Assembly (NCBI GenBank): GCA_947247005.1 | Contig: OX365955.1 | Location: forward strand, 5,714,001 to 5,778,000 | DNA length: 64,000 bases | Origin: Spisula solida | Lineage: Eukaryota; Mollusca; Bivalvia; Venerida; Mactridae | Direction: 5' to 3' | In this document: piece by piece, positions 12,181 to 23,970 of the stretch | How positions within the stretch are numbered: position 1 is the first letter of the stretch | Layout: each line of letters opens with the position of its first letter | The notes under the pieces: model-generated | What the model was told of the DNA's origin: nothing | What the model saw: the letters and a program-made list of their open reading frames with translations, nothing else | Databases searched by the model: none | Position numbers and translations under genes: made by a program

Positions 12181-13254
12181 TTATGTATTAATAAATAAGC
12201 CATCAAGGAACTAATTAAATACCGTTCATTTAAAAAGAAGAATTTATTGAACAACCCTCGTATATTACATAAATAAAGACGAATTTTCCATTACTACTGT
12301 ACGTACACCAGCAATTACAAAGACCGATCAAAGATCATAATAAAAGAAATAGGGTATCCTTAGGACCGACAATCACTCAATTTAGACATAATACAAGAGG
12401 GATAACCCAATAAACTTTGTCGACATAGTCACTTGCAGAGTTAACTGAAAGAAAGTTATCCACCACAAATACTAAACTGAATGATATAAAAGCAAAAACC
12501 TACCTTACTCTCGATAAAATCTATGAAAATATGCAACTACAATCCAGTTCTTCATATATGATATTGTCACCACCTTACAAAACATGTACCTCGTCTATCA
12601 TCCTCACACCCATTGGTGTATAAGGCCTTGTTGTGCTGTCTCCACTGTGTCTTTGGCAATAATCCTGACTGTTGCCTAACTGTTCCATCCGAGTTCTTTC
12701 CGTTCCTGTTCAGTTATTCGCCTCCGTGTGGTTTTCGACCGGCCAACTTTCCGCTTTCCTTCGTGTTGCCATGTAAGTGCTGTGCAACTGATGGTGTTTT
12801 CTCTTCTTAAAGGTGCTGCCTCACGTATTGGTGTATTGCAAAAATAAAATAAAGCTGTCAAATATTCGCTTAAATTTTGTGTAATAGCCGTATATGCCAT
12901 GACCAACCACAGTGACATCTAAAATAACTTTCGAAACATCGGCATTTTGTTGTTATTTATTATTTTTACATCCAAAGTTCTAAAGGTTATTAATACTCTA
13001 TAGAATTAACATTGCTATCACTAAAATTGCCTGAAATTCGTTCGCATTTCAATCGGATGAAAACAAATTGCAAAACAAACCGAATACCTCACTGATGTTT
13101 ATGCTGTAGTTTGTTGATGTTAAAGTGTGATCGTGTGAATTACATTATTCACAAAGCATGTTGGAAGGAAACCCTGCGCTATTTTCAAATGGAAAAATAC
13201 TGAGTTCGCTATACTAAGAGTGATTTAAATTGCTTATTTCACCAAATATTTCAT

Positions 13255-16200
13255 ATAGTATAGTATAGTTTATTCAAGAAAAAGGCAAATATGCCTATCA
13301 TTCTACAAATATATACAATTCCACATATTTTACAATGGTTAATGGTGACATTATTAGCATATTCAGGTATAATTGTATCAAATATATTGATATAATAATA
13401 AGCAATATAATCAATTTGTAAGTTTTAACTTTATCATGCAACATAATCGGTTTAAATGTATGGTACATATATACACTCCTACTGTAATTGTAGTTATTCA
13501 ATGAACACATATACATATATACAAAGTGAGAGAGAGTTATTAAAGTGAAATATACTACAGTACTAATTAAAATCATACATGATTGTCTTCCGTCTTATTT
13601 CGAAACTTTTCTGTAAGAACATAGATAGGTTTTTCTGGATAGTCTTATTATCAGATTTTAAAAGTTCCACAAATTTTGGTACATTTGGATGATTCCAGAA
13701 ATATCGTTAATATGACATTTTCTTATTTCGTGATATAGGGGACATTCTAATAAAAAGTGAAATTCGTCTTCTAGGGTATGACATGTATGACATTTTCTTT
13801 CATCGTATGGGATTTTATGTGGCTTGTGCCATCTTCCGGCCTCAACCTCTAACCTGTGTGCTGAGACACGGAATCTAGTGAGCGCAAACCTGTTTTTATC
13901 AAAATTAATGTTATCTAAGTAAGAATGAAAGTTGAAACTACAGAATAATTTATAAGTTCTTGCCCTTGTCGAATTTTCTACTTCGTTATTCCAAATTTGT
14001 AAATAATTATCTTTTACTCTTTGTTTAAAAATAGACAGAAACAATTTACTGTTAGCGACATTCTGATTAATCCATACCTCTGAAAACCCTGAAGTATCTA
14101 AAATATGTTTAACGGACTTTGCCCAAGATTTCTTATTTGGATACAATTCCAAGTCTTTAATCATCATATTGTAGGTAGCTTTAATGTATTTTGTATCTGA
14201 GCACTGTACAACTTTTAACCAATATCTAATAACATTAACTAAACATGTAATTTTAAGTGGGTATCGCCCTAATTCTCCATATATAAAATTATTCTGTGTT
14301 TGGGATCTAACGCCCATAATTTCTTTTAAAAATTGTAATTGGATGCGTTCTATTTGTATTACGTCATTGATACCCCATATCTCACTCCCAAAACAAAGTA
14401 CAGGTATAATTAATTTATCAAATAAGTCTAACTTATGGCTCACACTCATTGATGGAAATTTTAAAAAATAAGATTTTAGCATGTACAAAGATTTTAGCGC
14501 TTGACCAGAAAGGGATTCATAAGTTTTTATGAAAGAGCCGCCAGTAGTAAAAACTATTCCAAGATATTTAAAATTATTGACTATTTCAATTTCTTTATCT
14601 TCATATAAAAATCTAATGTTTTTTCTAAGAGAACCTGCTTTTCTGAAAACTAGAATTTTTGTCTTATTTATGTTAACTGTCAATTTCCATCTATTACAAT
14701 ATTCTTCTAGTAAATGTAAGCCCTTTTGCAACCCACTTTCTGTTTCTGAAATGATAACAATATCGTCTGCATACAGTAATAAAAATATGTGTAATGTATC
14801 TATCTCAACTTCTTTAAACCCGTTCAAAACAAAATACTCTTCAATATCATTTAAATACATAGCAAATAAAAATGGGGATAAACTTTCTCCTTGTCTAACA
14901 CCTAACATACATGTAAATTCATCACTTAACTTGTTGTTATACTTTACGCGATACGTTGTTTTGTAACCCTCATATATCGACTTTACAATATTAAACATTT
15001 GACCACGAATACCTAACTTGACCAACTTATACCATAGAATGTCTCTAACAATATAATCAAAGGCTTTAGTAAAATCAATAAAAGCTGCATACATTTTCTT
15101 ATTGTCACTTATCAAGTGGTTAATTAAAGAATGTAAGACAAAAACATTATCTGTGGTACTCATATGTTTTCTGAAACCAGATTGAGCCTCTATATATACA
15201 TTATAGCACTCTGCCCAATCAGTGAGTCTATTATTTAAAACTTTCGTAAACAATTTACTAAGAGTACTTAATAAAGTTATGCCCCTATAATTACCAGGGT
15301 CATTAAAACCACCCTTTTTGTGTAAAGGTACTACAAAACCTTCGGACCATTGGTCTGGAAAATATCCAATTTTAAATATTTTGTTAAATAATGTTCTCAG
15401 ACACTTGAGAAAATGACTATCCTTAATCCCAGTTATAAAAAATTCATTTAACATCAGATCAGGACCTGCAGATTTACCATTTTTTAATTGTTTACATGCT
15501 AGTGCAATCTCATTTTCTTCAATATCAACGTTTAATTCTTGAAACATAACATCTAGTTCCCCGTTTAAGTACCTATCATTGAAATATATAACATCTTCAT
15601 CCGCTTGAAAGAAAAACTGATTCTGGATCATTAATTGATTTAAAATATGCAGCAAAGTTATCAGTGTTTAAAGTACTTTTTGTAATAGAATTTTTATTTT
15701 GCTGGCATGAACTTTTCAATAATTTCCAATATTCTTTAGCATTTTTATACTTGAGATCTTGTAATTTTCTAGTCTGTTTCAGTTCAAACTGATATCTTTT
15801 ACTTCTAAGTAGAGATTTATATGTACTTCTCGCTTAACCATTTCTATTCTATTTTGGTCAGATTTATCTTTCCTATAAAAATTTAAACAAGTATAAAAAT
15901 CATTTTGACTACATTGGCATTCCTCATCATACCATGGCTGATTATTTGACGTACAACAAACGTTGGGTTCTTTTGAACTAATATTCTTTTTAAAAAGTGG
16001 ATCACAAACATCCTCTATTTGATGGTAAAAATTGGATAAATTTATGTTGACGTCATCTGGTGATTCTGACATATTTATTTCCTCACAGAGATGGTCAAAT
16101 TTAGTTCTAACTTCATCTTGATTCAATGAGTTTAAAAATGATCCTCTTTTTTCAGTATCCCATTTATAAATATATGCCATCTTTGGGTTTTCATCAATTG

Positions 16201-17130
16201 AATTAGTATTATAAACATTGGTAGTATCAGCATTCATGATCATTTTTACAGGACTTAATAGAAAAATTTACTAAACAATGATCAGACACAATGTTTGGTT
16301 CATGTACTTTAAAGTTAAAAATATAGTCAAACATATCACTTTTACAAAGTACTAAATCAATAACACTACTGCCTTGAGCAGTTACACATGTAAATTTCCC
16401 ATCCTTGTCATAATCTTTTCTACCATTCAGTATTCTTAAACCTGTTGATTTACATAATTCAAGTAATAACCTACCATTTTCATTTACTTTGGTATCTAAG
16501 CTATTTCTAGGTATTACAACATCCTCAATATAATCATCTGGTAGCAAGTCTAAATTAAATAATGTTTCATTTTCAACAAAATCTAATTTCTCTGCAATTC
16601 TAGCATTGAAATCACCTGTTAATACAAATTTACATTTACTTTCAAACATATTATGAAAATAATAGAGATCATCAACTAAATGTTCAAATATATTTCTATC
16701 AACAAACACCTGCCTACTACTACCACTTGGTATATTGTAACATAAACATAGTAAGATATCTTCACTACATTCAACAATGTCACTTTTTATTTTCAACCAT
16801 ATTATACAGTCTTCCACATTTTTCAAAAACTCAACAAAATCTTTTATTTCATCTCTTACATAAATAATCAACCCTCCACTATTTCTTTTGGAATTTTTAT
16901 GTCTATCTGTTCTGTTCAAAACAAAAGAAACAAAACCATCAACTTCATGGTTGTAACTTGAGTCTAACCATGTTTCTGTAAATAGTAATATATCATTATT
17001 TTTAAAAAGAGTTTTAACATATTCACAGTCAAGTTTACAATAATGTTTTCCAAATCAGACCTTGTATATTCAATAAACACACTTTTAAACCCTCTACTCT
17101 ACTCTCACTTCATAAAGCAACCGTCAGTGG
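13255..17130 (-). mobile_element. APE-type non-LTR retrotransposon (LINE), decayed copy
   Basis: Reads on the minus strand from about 17130 (endonuclease start) to about 13255, where the 3' end carries ATACTATACTATA-like sequence. Its protein is a clear relative of the intact LINE at 38640-43170 (same order of endonuclease, reverse transcriptase and C-terminal CX2CX7HX4C). It lies within the TTAA-flanked element, so it inserted after that element. Confidence 0.9.
13658..17110 (-). pseudogene. LINE ORF: endonuclease + reverse transcriptase, frameshifted
   Basis: Pieces in different frames rebuild one polyprotein: LLNIQGL and LLFTETWLDSS (17090-16960), then 16919-16227 with the APE endonuclease motifs RNSGGLIIYVR, LTGDFNAR, GSSVIDLVL and SDHCLVNF; 16243-15779 linker; 15655-13658 reverse transcriptase with [53 protein letters not shown] and YADDIVII (about 14757-14780). 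The C-terminus has CHTCHTLEDEFHFLLEC (CX2CX7HX4C). Frame breaks lie near 17040, 16235, 15830 and 15645. The reverse transcriptase half is continuous, but the element cannot make a full protein. Clade not assigned. Confidence 0.9.
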
Positions 17131-17639
17131 TTTTCCTATACATAAATACTTAGTAAGTTTGGAAAATTATGTCATACAAAATTTTAGTCCTATGTGTGAG
17201 GCAGCACCTTTAATACGTATATGTGAGTGTGACCAATCCATTTCCTGATTTTGATTGTTTCGCTGGTTTTGATTGTTTTCGCTGTAATTCTCCATTTCTA
17301 ATTCTGTTTGGCCACCTTATTATGATATTATTATGATATTGTCATACTTCATTTCCGGTCATTTTCAATGTAGTATTCCTGGTTATACCATATTGTACTG
17401 CCTTTGTCAATCAATATAAAATTAAATGTGCACTATTGTTCATAATTGATATCATATTGTAAGTTTGTGTTAATTTTTTGTGTTAGAATAACTCTAGCAC
17501 TTTTCGAAACTATGTGCATATATCTAAAAAGTAATGTCTGAGAGGGCCAAAAATGATAATTAGATATTCTATTTTATTCATTTCACGTGTACTAGTATAT
17601 ACTGAAGATTATTGCATATAGCGATTCTGGTGTTCAGTG

Positions 17640-17815
17640 AAAATTAATGCCTCTTTCTTTCAGCTGTGTATATAAGCTTATGATGTTGCTTTGTCTTTAT
17701 GTAACATTTATAACTGTACATATATGTAAATCTATGATGAGGCTCTCAGGAAAGATTGGGTATATACCCAACTGCGTTTATCCTCTTTAAATAAAGTCCT
17801 AATTATTATTATTAT
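17640..17815 (+). mobile_element. Probable LINE 3' end with ATT tail
   Basis: A 3'-UTR-like segment ends with AATAAAG (17793 region) followed by a run of ATT triplets, the layout of a 5'-truncated CR1/L2-like LINE. No coding sequence is left. Confidence 0.4.
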
Positions 17816-17920
17816 ACTCTATGGCGAACTGAGAAAAAAGTCTTCGAAACACACAGTTCGGAAAGTCGGACATCAGTGTCGACACATAGCGTCCTCGATG
17901 GCAGTGTCGTTAGAACGTCC

Positions 17921-18060
17921 GGATTGGGAACGGGGTGTTGCGGGTTCAATCACTGGCCACGTCATATCAAGGATCGGGAACGGGAGGTTGCGGGTTCAAT
18001 CACAGGCCACGTCATATCAAGGATCGGGAACGGGAGGTTGCGGGTTCGATCACATGCCTC
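17921..18060 (+). repeat. 50-bp tandem repeat with tRNA B-box-like word
   Basis: Units start at 17921, 17971 and 18021 (the last partial) and contain GGATCGGGAACGGGAGG, GCGGGTTCAATC and CACGTCATATCAA. GGTTCAATC fits a pol III B box, and an A-box-like GATGGCAGTGTCG lies just upstream (about 17897), so the array may derive from the head of a tRNA-related SINE. Because 50 is not a multiple of three, open frames appear in all three phases; I do not regard them as coding. Confidence 0.75.
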
Positions 18061-18464
18061 GAAATACCGTCGTTAAAATGGTACTCCAGGTTACTAGTAA
18101 GTTCCATGGCAAGATGCTCAACACTGGAGGGTAGTTCCAGAAAATTGCTAGTTGCTCCGATTTGAAGTTATTTTGACAGGTTAGTTTCCATAATAACCAC
18201 AGGGTATTGACACATATATGGGATATAAGGCGGTCGCGCACATATAAAATAATATGCGTCAATACCCTGTTGACCAGTGGAACACTTAATAAAGGTGGCA
18301 TCACTCATGCAAGTGTTTTACAGGAAGTCTGTGTATCTATAAAAGAAGGCTGCTTCATACGTGTCTATACTGATGTGCTTGAAAGTCAGCGTTTCTACCA
18401 AGGTGAAGACCCTAAGCTTGTTAGAAGAAAACACCAGATTTTGTCTTCTATCATCCATGTTCAA

Positions 18465-18715
18465 TTCGCTGGCTTAGAATTAGAAGTACTTACGACCTTA
18501 TAATACTTACGACCTTATAAGACCCTTGGATATTTGAAATCTGCATATCAAGGCGCTTCTTACAAGCCTATTTTCATCAAAATCGGAAGTGGTCATAATG
18601 ACCAAACTGAAGATCAAAAAGCTTGTTTTTCCATAAGTAAACAGTAGTTTGCAGACAGTTTTTTTTCAAAATATTGATTTTTGTACTTACGACCTTCTAA
18701 TTCTTAGCCAGCGAA
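18465..18715. mobile_element. MITE with CTGGCTTAGAATTAGAAG termini, copy 1
   Basis: TTCGCTGGCTTAGAATTAG at the left matches the inverted right end (TTCGCTGGCTAAGAATTAG), followed by a shared GGTCGTAAGTAC word. A longer, inverted relative is at 22456-22777. No ORF. Confidence 0.75.
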
Positions 18716-18719
18716 ATGT

Positions 18720-20388
18720 TCATGCACAACACTATACAGTTGTATTGCATGTTGAACTCATGTTACAGGTGCTCGGCATGCGCACATTACCCCTTATCAG
18801 TCATCTGACAGACCGAACTTCATTAACAAATTGATGAATGCTTATACATTGTATATACAAAAAATTCAGATTATACGGTTGTATTAATAAATCAATAAAC
18901 GTGGCGACAATATTTCGATTAGGGACCTGATTGAATTACGTATCATATGGCCATGTTATGTATAACAGCGTACGAGAATAACTAAAGTGTTTCCATTTTT
19001 TGAGTAAAAATTACAGAAAACTGATTTTTTTCGAATACTCAAATATTATATTTGGATTTGAATATTCGTTTGGTTTCCGAATATCCGGGTATTCAGTCCC
19101 ATCTCATCGTTAAATTTGTTCAGCAATTTGGTAATGAACCTTCAATTTTCATAACATGGGGCATGGACTGAATTTATCATGGTCACCTCTTTGTATAACT
19201 AAATGTTGTAAGAGATCTGAAAAGAAATAGTGTACTTGTTGAAAATGCTATATATGTACATACATGTTGTTGTGTTGTAGAGCGGACCACAGGGGATCAT
19301 AAACGTGACACAATCATGTCGGACACCTGTGATTTTAAATAAATGCTGTAAAGTCCTTTTTTCATGGGAGTTAAATTTTCGTGGATTTCGAGGTTGATAT
19401 CGACCACAAAATATTCTCCCCACGATTAATCGACCTCCAAAATATCAAACTAGGTTTCCTATTCAATGTTTTGTAATCCTCGAATTTAGGAGCTCACGAA
19501 ATTGCATTTTACCAAAATCCACGAAATTTAATGCCCACGACATTTAATGCCCACGATTTTTAAGTATACGAGGACGGTTTATTACTCAAGAGTGCTTTTT
19601 ATTGATTATTTTATTTTTATTTGTAATTGCATTGTATTATTTCAACACTTGCCGGAATAAAAGAAAAGCAGGATTTTATTATTTTTCAAAATCCAAGATG
19701 TGTTACGTCATAGCCTTTATGACCCAGTTGCATACACGAAGAAGCATGTTTCTATAACAGTCAAACACATACTAGTAACAAGAAATTTAACATAATTATT
19801 ACAACTTTGCTGTCACTTTACTAAACAACCTATACATTGTCCAGTTAGGATATTGTGAGAGTGACGTAGTCGTTTATATGTACACAAAATATTACAACCA
19901 TTGTCTGAACAGGTAAAACCAATATAGTATTTTAGTTTAGCATTGAAGTTACAGGTGTCTGAAAATGCTTTTATAATTGGTTTTACACGTTAATAGTAGA
20001 TTCGACCAGTGCTTCACTGTACTTATATCCTAACTGCACAGTGTGTACCCGAACACAAGTTTACTGTCTACTTAAAAAGCAGATCAACAATAAGATCGTT
20101 CCTCGCCATAAGCTGTTAGTATTGATACGCAACTGAGAATCGTGGAGAAGAACGCACCGCCCAATTGCTTGTCGGAGGTTTTTGTCGAAGGTTATCAAGA
20201 TACACTATGGGAATATGCAAAACACGTGCACTATTTCCAATGTTTTGTCACAAAAATAATTTCTTTCATCGGTCATCTCAGTTCTCGATCAAGTTACATA
20301 ATCATGTCGTCTGATCAATTGGTTATGTCTAAAGAAACCCTTTTTATACACGTACATGTATGTATATTTAAATTAAATCATTTTTTAT
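18720..20388. other. Intergenic stretch
   Basis: No gene recognised. Positions about 19350-19590 carry a dispersed repeat rich in CGTGG/CCACGA words (TTTTCGTGG, CCCACGATTAATCGACC) that reappears inverted at 45840-46010. Confidence 0.45.
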
Positions 20389-20700
20389 ATGCAAAAGCAT
20401 AAATCATAGGCACATGGTTTCAAATTATCTGAGTGTACCCTATTATCTGAGTGTACCCTATGAATAGAGAAGGTTGTGCAGCGGCCATGTTTAGCCGCAA
20501 CTGATATGACGTTACGAAAGCTGGTACCGCGTTTTTCTACCGTTGCCACAGCAAACACAGATACCAGTTCCTGTAACGTCATATCGGTTGCGGCTAAACA
20601 TGACCGCTGCACAACCTTCTCTATATATAGGGTACACTCAGATAATAGGGTACATTCCAATAATTTAAAACCATGTGCCGATGATTTATGCTTTTGCATA
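20389..20700. mobile_element. Foldback element, about 312 bp
   Basis: Arms of about 145 bp (from ATGCAAAAGCATAAATCAT rightward, and its inverse ending at 20700) pair almost throughout, leaving a loop of roughly 40-50 bp around 20537-20560. The left arm carries an extra copy of a 19-bp word, TTATCTGAGTGTACCCTA. It lies 91 bp beyond the stop codon of the SDR gene and could be part of its 3' UTR if transcription continues. Confidence 0.85.
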
Positions 20701-20791
20701 TTACGCATGTTAATGAAGATCACTAAAATTATATTCTAATTTAAGGAAATTGAAGTTAAAATGTATCTTTCATTCTATGGATTTGCTAGTA

Positions 20792-21640
20792 TTAACTTAT
20801 ATCAATAGCGTTCCCTTTGAAAACAACATCGCCGTTAGATTTTGTGCCAGACGGTAGGAGCGCTAGATCAATGACGTCACACGCAGCATCCTCTGGAGAA
20901 CGAGCTTTAATACCACCAAGACAACCTGCCGAATCCAAATGTGTTGACATATCTTCCGTGGCCGTCCATCCAGGACAACAAGCATTAACAACAATATTGC
21001 GTCTTGGGTCGTTTTTCAAATCCCTAGCGAGACATTTCACAAGTATATTTTGGAAAACACTAACAGCCACCATGATTCGGTCCGGCCATCCGTACTCTGA
21101 CCAGACTTTAGTCTTAACTGCAGTCAGGTAGTTATCCACCAAGTGATCTAGCGCGTGCATAGATATTTTCTCAATATCAATTTCCTTTCGTGCCCTTTGA
21201 CCCAGGCTCACAAGCGCTCCTAACTCACTTGACATAATGATCACGCGAGCATGAGGGCGAAGCATTGGAAAGAAATATCGACACATGCTTAATGTACCTT
21301 TAAAATTTGTATTCACCGTAAGTTCGGCTTGTCGGTACGTTGATAAGGTACAGTCTTTTGGGAAAATGGTTCCCGCGTTATTTATAAGTATGTCGATTCC
21401 GCCATAATTTTCATTTATGAATTCGATGAACATACGCATGCTCGCTGACTGTGTGACGTCAATTTCGTGCCAGATGGGACTCAGCCCTTCTGCCTTCAAA
21501 ATCTGACATGCTCGTTGACCTTTTGCGGTGTTTCTTCCGGTGATAATGACGTCACCACGAAACTGTTTCAACAATTGTCTCGCTGTCTCAAAACCGATGC
21601 CACGGTTAGCTCCTGTGATAACTGCGACCTTCTTCACCAT
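20792..21640 (-). CDS. Carbonyl-reductase-like short-chain dehydrogenase, catalytic Tyr/Lys replaced
   Basis: A 282-aa single-exon frame of the classical SDR family, closest in pattern and length to NADPH carbonyl reductase 1 (about 277 aa). Rossmann motif TGANRGIG at residues 9-16, IDV at 60-62, NNAG at 87-90, the TNFKG helix at 111-115, SS at 137-138 and the CCPGW loop at 221-225 are all present. The expected YxxxK should fall at 190 and 194, after GWP (185-187), but residues there are Met and Ser. Normal SDR chemistry needs that Tyr and Lys, so I infer an inactive or altered-function cytosolic NADP-binding protein. The ATG at 21640 gives the full N-terminus. No frameshift is visible. Being intronless it could be a retrocopy, but there is no poly(A) trace. 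Confidence 0.88.
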   Translation of the reverse strand: MVKKVAVITGANRGIGFETARQLLKQFRGDVIITGRNTAKGQRACQILKAEGLSPIWHEIDVTQSASMRMFIEFINENYGGIDILINNAGTIFPKDCTLSTYRQAELTVNTNFKGTLSMCRYFFPMLRPHARVIIMSSELGALVSLGQRARKEIDIEKISMHALDHLVDNYLTAVKTKVWSEYGWPDRIMVAVSVFQNILVKCLARDLKNDPRRNIVVNACCPGWTATEDMSTHLDSAGCLGGIKARSPEDAACDVIDLALLPSGTKSNGDVVFKGNAIDIS

Positions 21641-21649
21641 TCTAGAAAG

Positions 21650-22455
21650 AAGAAAAAAGAGATACTATCTGATGGTAAAAACAGCATATCAACTTAACCA
21701 CTGTATGACTTATACAATGCAACTTGCAATCATAGTGAAACACGAACTAGATATTAATTTTGTCTCAATCTGTGTGTTATTTTTAGAATGGAGCTGGCCT
21801 ACCGGTATATTCTAATTTAAAGGTAATTTCCGAACGCACTGTATAAGACGAGTTATTGAAAATATAATCTTATTATAAGTAGAGCACTTTAGTATTGACT
21901 TTGTCAGTATATGTATTTTTTCTTTTGTAGACCACTCGATAGATAAAAGTATCGGCCTTTGTCTGATTTAACTTGTAATCTGTTTTCAGATATACCCGTG
22001 TCAAAACGACACAAACTTCAATCAAGATTCAAAGTATAAAACTCGTAACTGATATGAAACAGTTTTAACACAGATACAATATATTAGAAATATCAAGCAT
22101 AATTATACCGTTTATATGGATTCTTAACAAAATTACCAGTTGTTCAACCCCTATCACAGCGTATAAACGTACTTACTGTATGACTTATTCGGAGACTATA
22201 CAACTAAACTTGTATGACTTATTGCGTGTAAAAGTTGTTATGTCCGGTCACCATATGACTTATTGGGATGCTGTACAATTCAACGTGTATGACTTATTGC
22301 GATAGCTGTAAGCTGACTAGTTTATACACTATGATATTACCTAGTAGGTATATATGACTGCACTTGTCCATATCTGTTCCGTAAAAGTATGTAAACTTAA
22401 TGTAGCATACTGTAGGCCAAAGCTCATCTTAAAACCATATTTCACTGAGATTGCG
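21650..22455. other. Upstream region of SDR-like gene
   Basis: No further exon is recognised. The word TGTATGACTTATT(C/G) recurs several times between about 22175 and 22300 in short degenerate repeats. No clear TATA box or initiator could be assigned to the SDR gene. Confidence 0.4.
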
Positions 22456-22777
22456 CAGGCTTAGAATTAGAAGGTCGTAAGTACAAAATCAATATTTTGA
22501 GAAAACAAGAAATAACTGTTAGAAAACCACTGTTTACTTATGGAAAAACAAGCTTTTAAACTTCAGTTTGGTCAACATAACCACTTCCGATTTTCATGAA
22601 AATAGGCTCATAAGAAGCGCCTTGAGATGCAGATTTCAAATATGCATGTGTCTTATAGGACCATAAAAAGTGACCTAGCCCACCTATACATGTATATACA
22701 TATTTAAATATGTATATATAGGCGATATAGGACAGTTTCATGGACCTGTGCTTATGACCTTCGAATTCTTAGCCAGT
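22456..22777. mobile_element. MITE, copy 2 of the CTGGCTTAGAATT family
   Basis: Left end GCAGGCTTAGAATTAGAAGG and right end (inverted) CACTGGCTAAGAATTCGAAGG. The middle shares CATAACCACTTCCGATTTTC, found inverted in the copy at 18465-18715, plus an AT-rich insertion (22685-22730) absent from that copy. Confidence 0.7.
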
Positions 22778-22922
22778 GATTGATTGTAAGCAACATAGTT
22801 TAGCTCATGAATTATTAGACAACGGTTATTTTGAACTACAGTAAAAAGTATCAATGGTTCATGATTTGTGCTAAAATTCTGAGTTTATATCAAGCACAAT
22901 ACTAGAAGTTGTTTAGCTTATT

Positions 22923-23029
22923 CTCCTGAATTAGACACCTTGTAAACACATGGATAACTCCTGAATTAGACACCTTGTAAACACATGGATAACTCCTGAA
23001 TTAGACACCTTGTAAACACATGGGTAACT
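22923..23029. repeat. 35-bp tandem repeat, three copies
   Basis: Units starting at 22923, 22958 and 22993 are nearly identical (CTCCTGAATTAGACACCTTG and onward). Confidence 0.9.
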
Positions 23030-23970
23030 CCTTTTAAACATTACAAATGTATGCTTATGGCGTCAGACTGTCCGAGTAGGATGTCCTCTTATGTACTCGT
23101 CTAGGTGTATTTCTAGGTTATGCATGTTTATGTACTTTAACCATAGCGTTTATACAGTAAATCCCCCCGTTTAGCTACCCAAGTTGGGAATTTACCTATA
23201 GCTGTTCACTTTCACTTGTTCATGTTTATTTCATGTTCGTTTTTTTGTGGTTTGTGCTTATGTTGCGATCAGTGGTGTTTCTTTTAATCGTGTTTTTAAT
23301 ATGCCTTCTGTGCTTTGGTGTTTCTTTGCGTGCTGACTTCCTTGTTCGATTTGTTATTTATCTATTTTTCGAGAAATACGATGTAGATAAAATATACAAT
23401 GGGTATACCTTTGATAACCAACACTATGGCTGTACAAATACCTGAAACCATCAGTGTTTTATCACGAATTTATTGATCATTTATTGCTCCTTGAATATGT
23501 TTGTTTATTGTATTGAATGATTGATTCTGAATACGTTTTATAGAAAATGAACGAGGTTCACGTTAAATACATGTTTTAAAACATTCCACTTTTGGATAAA
23601 ATGCCACACGTCAGGGTAAAATTCTGACTAGAGTACATAATAAATATTTACTCTTACTAAACAAAATACTATAATATTTGATCAAAGATCAGTTATTTCG
23701 CAATCTATGACGACCTTTTTTTAGTTTGTGATATTTCTATAGCACGAAGAAAAAAACACTGACAGGTTCGTGGTATGCCCAGGTCGCTGTAGGCATACCA
23801 TTCTATGAAAATTTTACAACAAAGATGATGACTCCTTGTTGAAGGTTAAGGTAACTGGTACTGGCTAGTCCAGGAAGACTGGTTAAGTGTGAAACATCCG
23901 GCGTTTAGTATAGAACTGGAAAAATGTCGAGAAACGGTGTGAAACAGTGGGTTGTGTAAAAGGTGGAAGG

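Larger units (their letters stand above)
10752..12806. other. Intergenic stretch with palindrome and AT-rich tandem repeat
   Basis: No gene recognised. Apart from the palindrome at 11600-11694 and the AT-rich tandem array at 12070-12180, the sequence has only short, low-complexity frames. Confidence 0.5.
12811..17208. mobile_element. TTAA-flanked DNA transposon remnant holding a LINE
   Basis: AGGTGCTGCCTCAC (12811-12824) and its exact reverse complement (17195-17208) form 14-bp terminal inverted repeats, each bordered outside by TTAA (12807-12810 and 17209-17212). TTAA target duplication is the mark of piggyBac and Kolobok elements; no transposase remains, so the superfamily cannot be settled. 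Most of the interior (about 13255-17130) is a LINE inserted on the minus strand. Confidence 0.8.

Noticed and set aside
13298..13576. 92-codon frame beyond the LINE end
   Set aside because: AT-rich sequence in the LINE 3' UTR; hydrophobic by composition only.
14529..14966. 145-codon plus-strand frame
   Set aside because: Shadow of the minus-strand reverse transcriptase.
17876..18165. Three overlapping frames of 66-78 codons
   Set aside because: Produced by the 50-bp tandem repeat in three phases.
23233..23445. 70-codon hydrophobic frame
   Set aside because: Phe/Leu/Val-rich composition expected from T-rich DNA; no other support.
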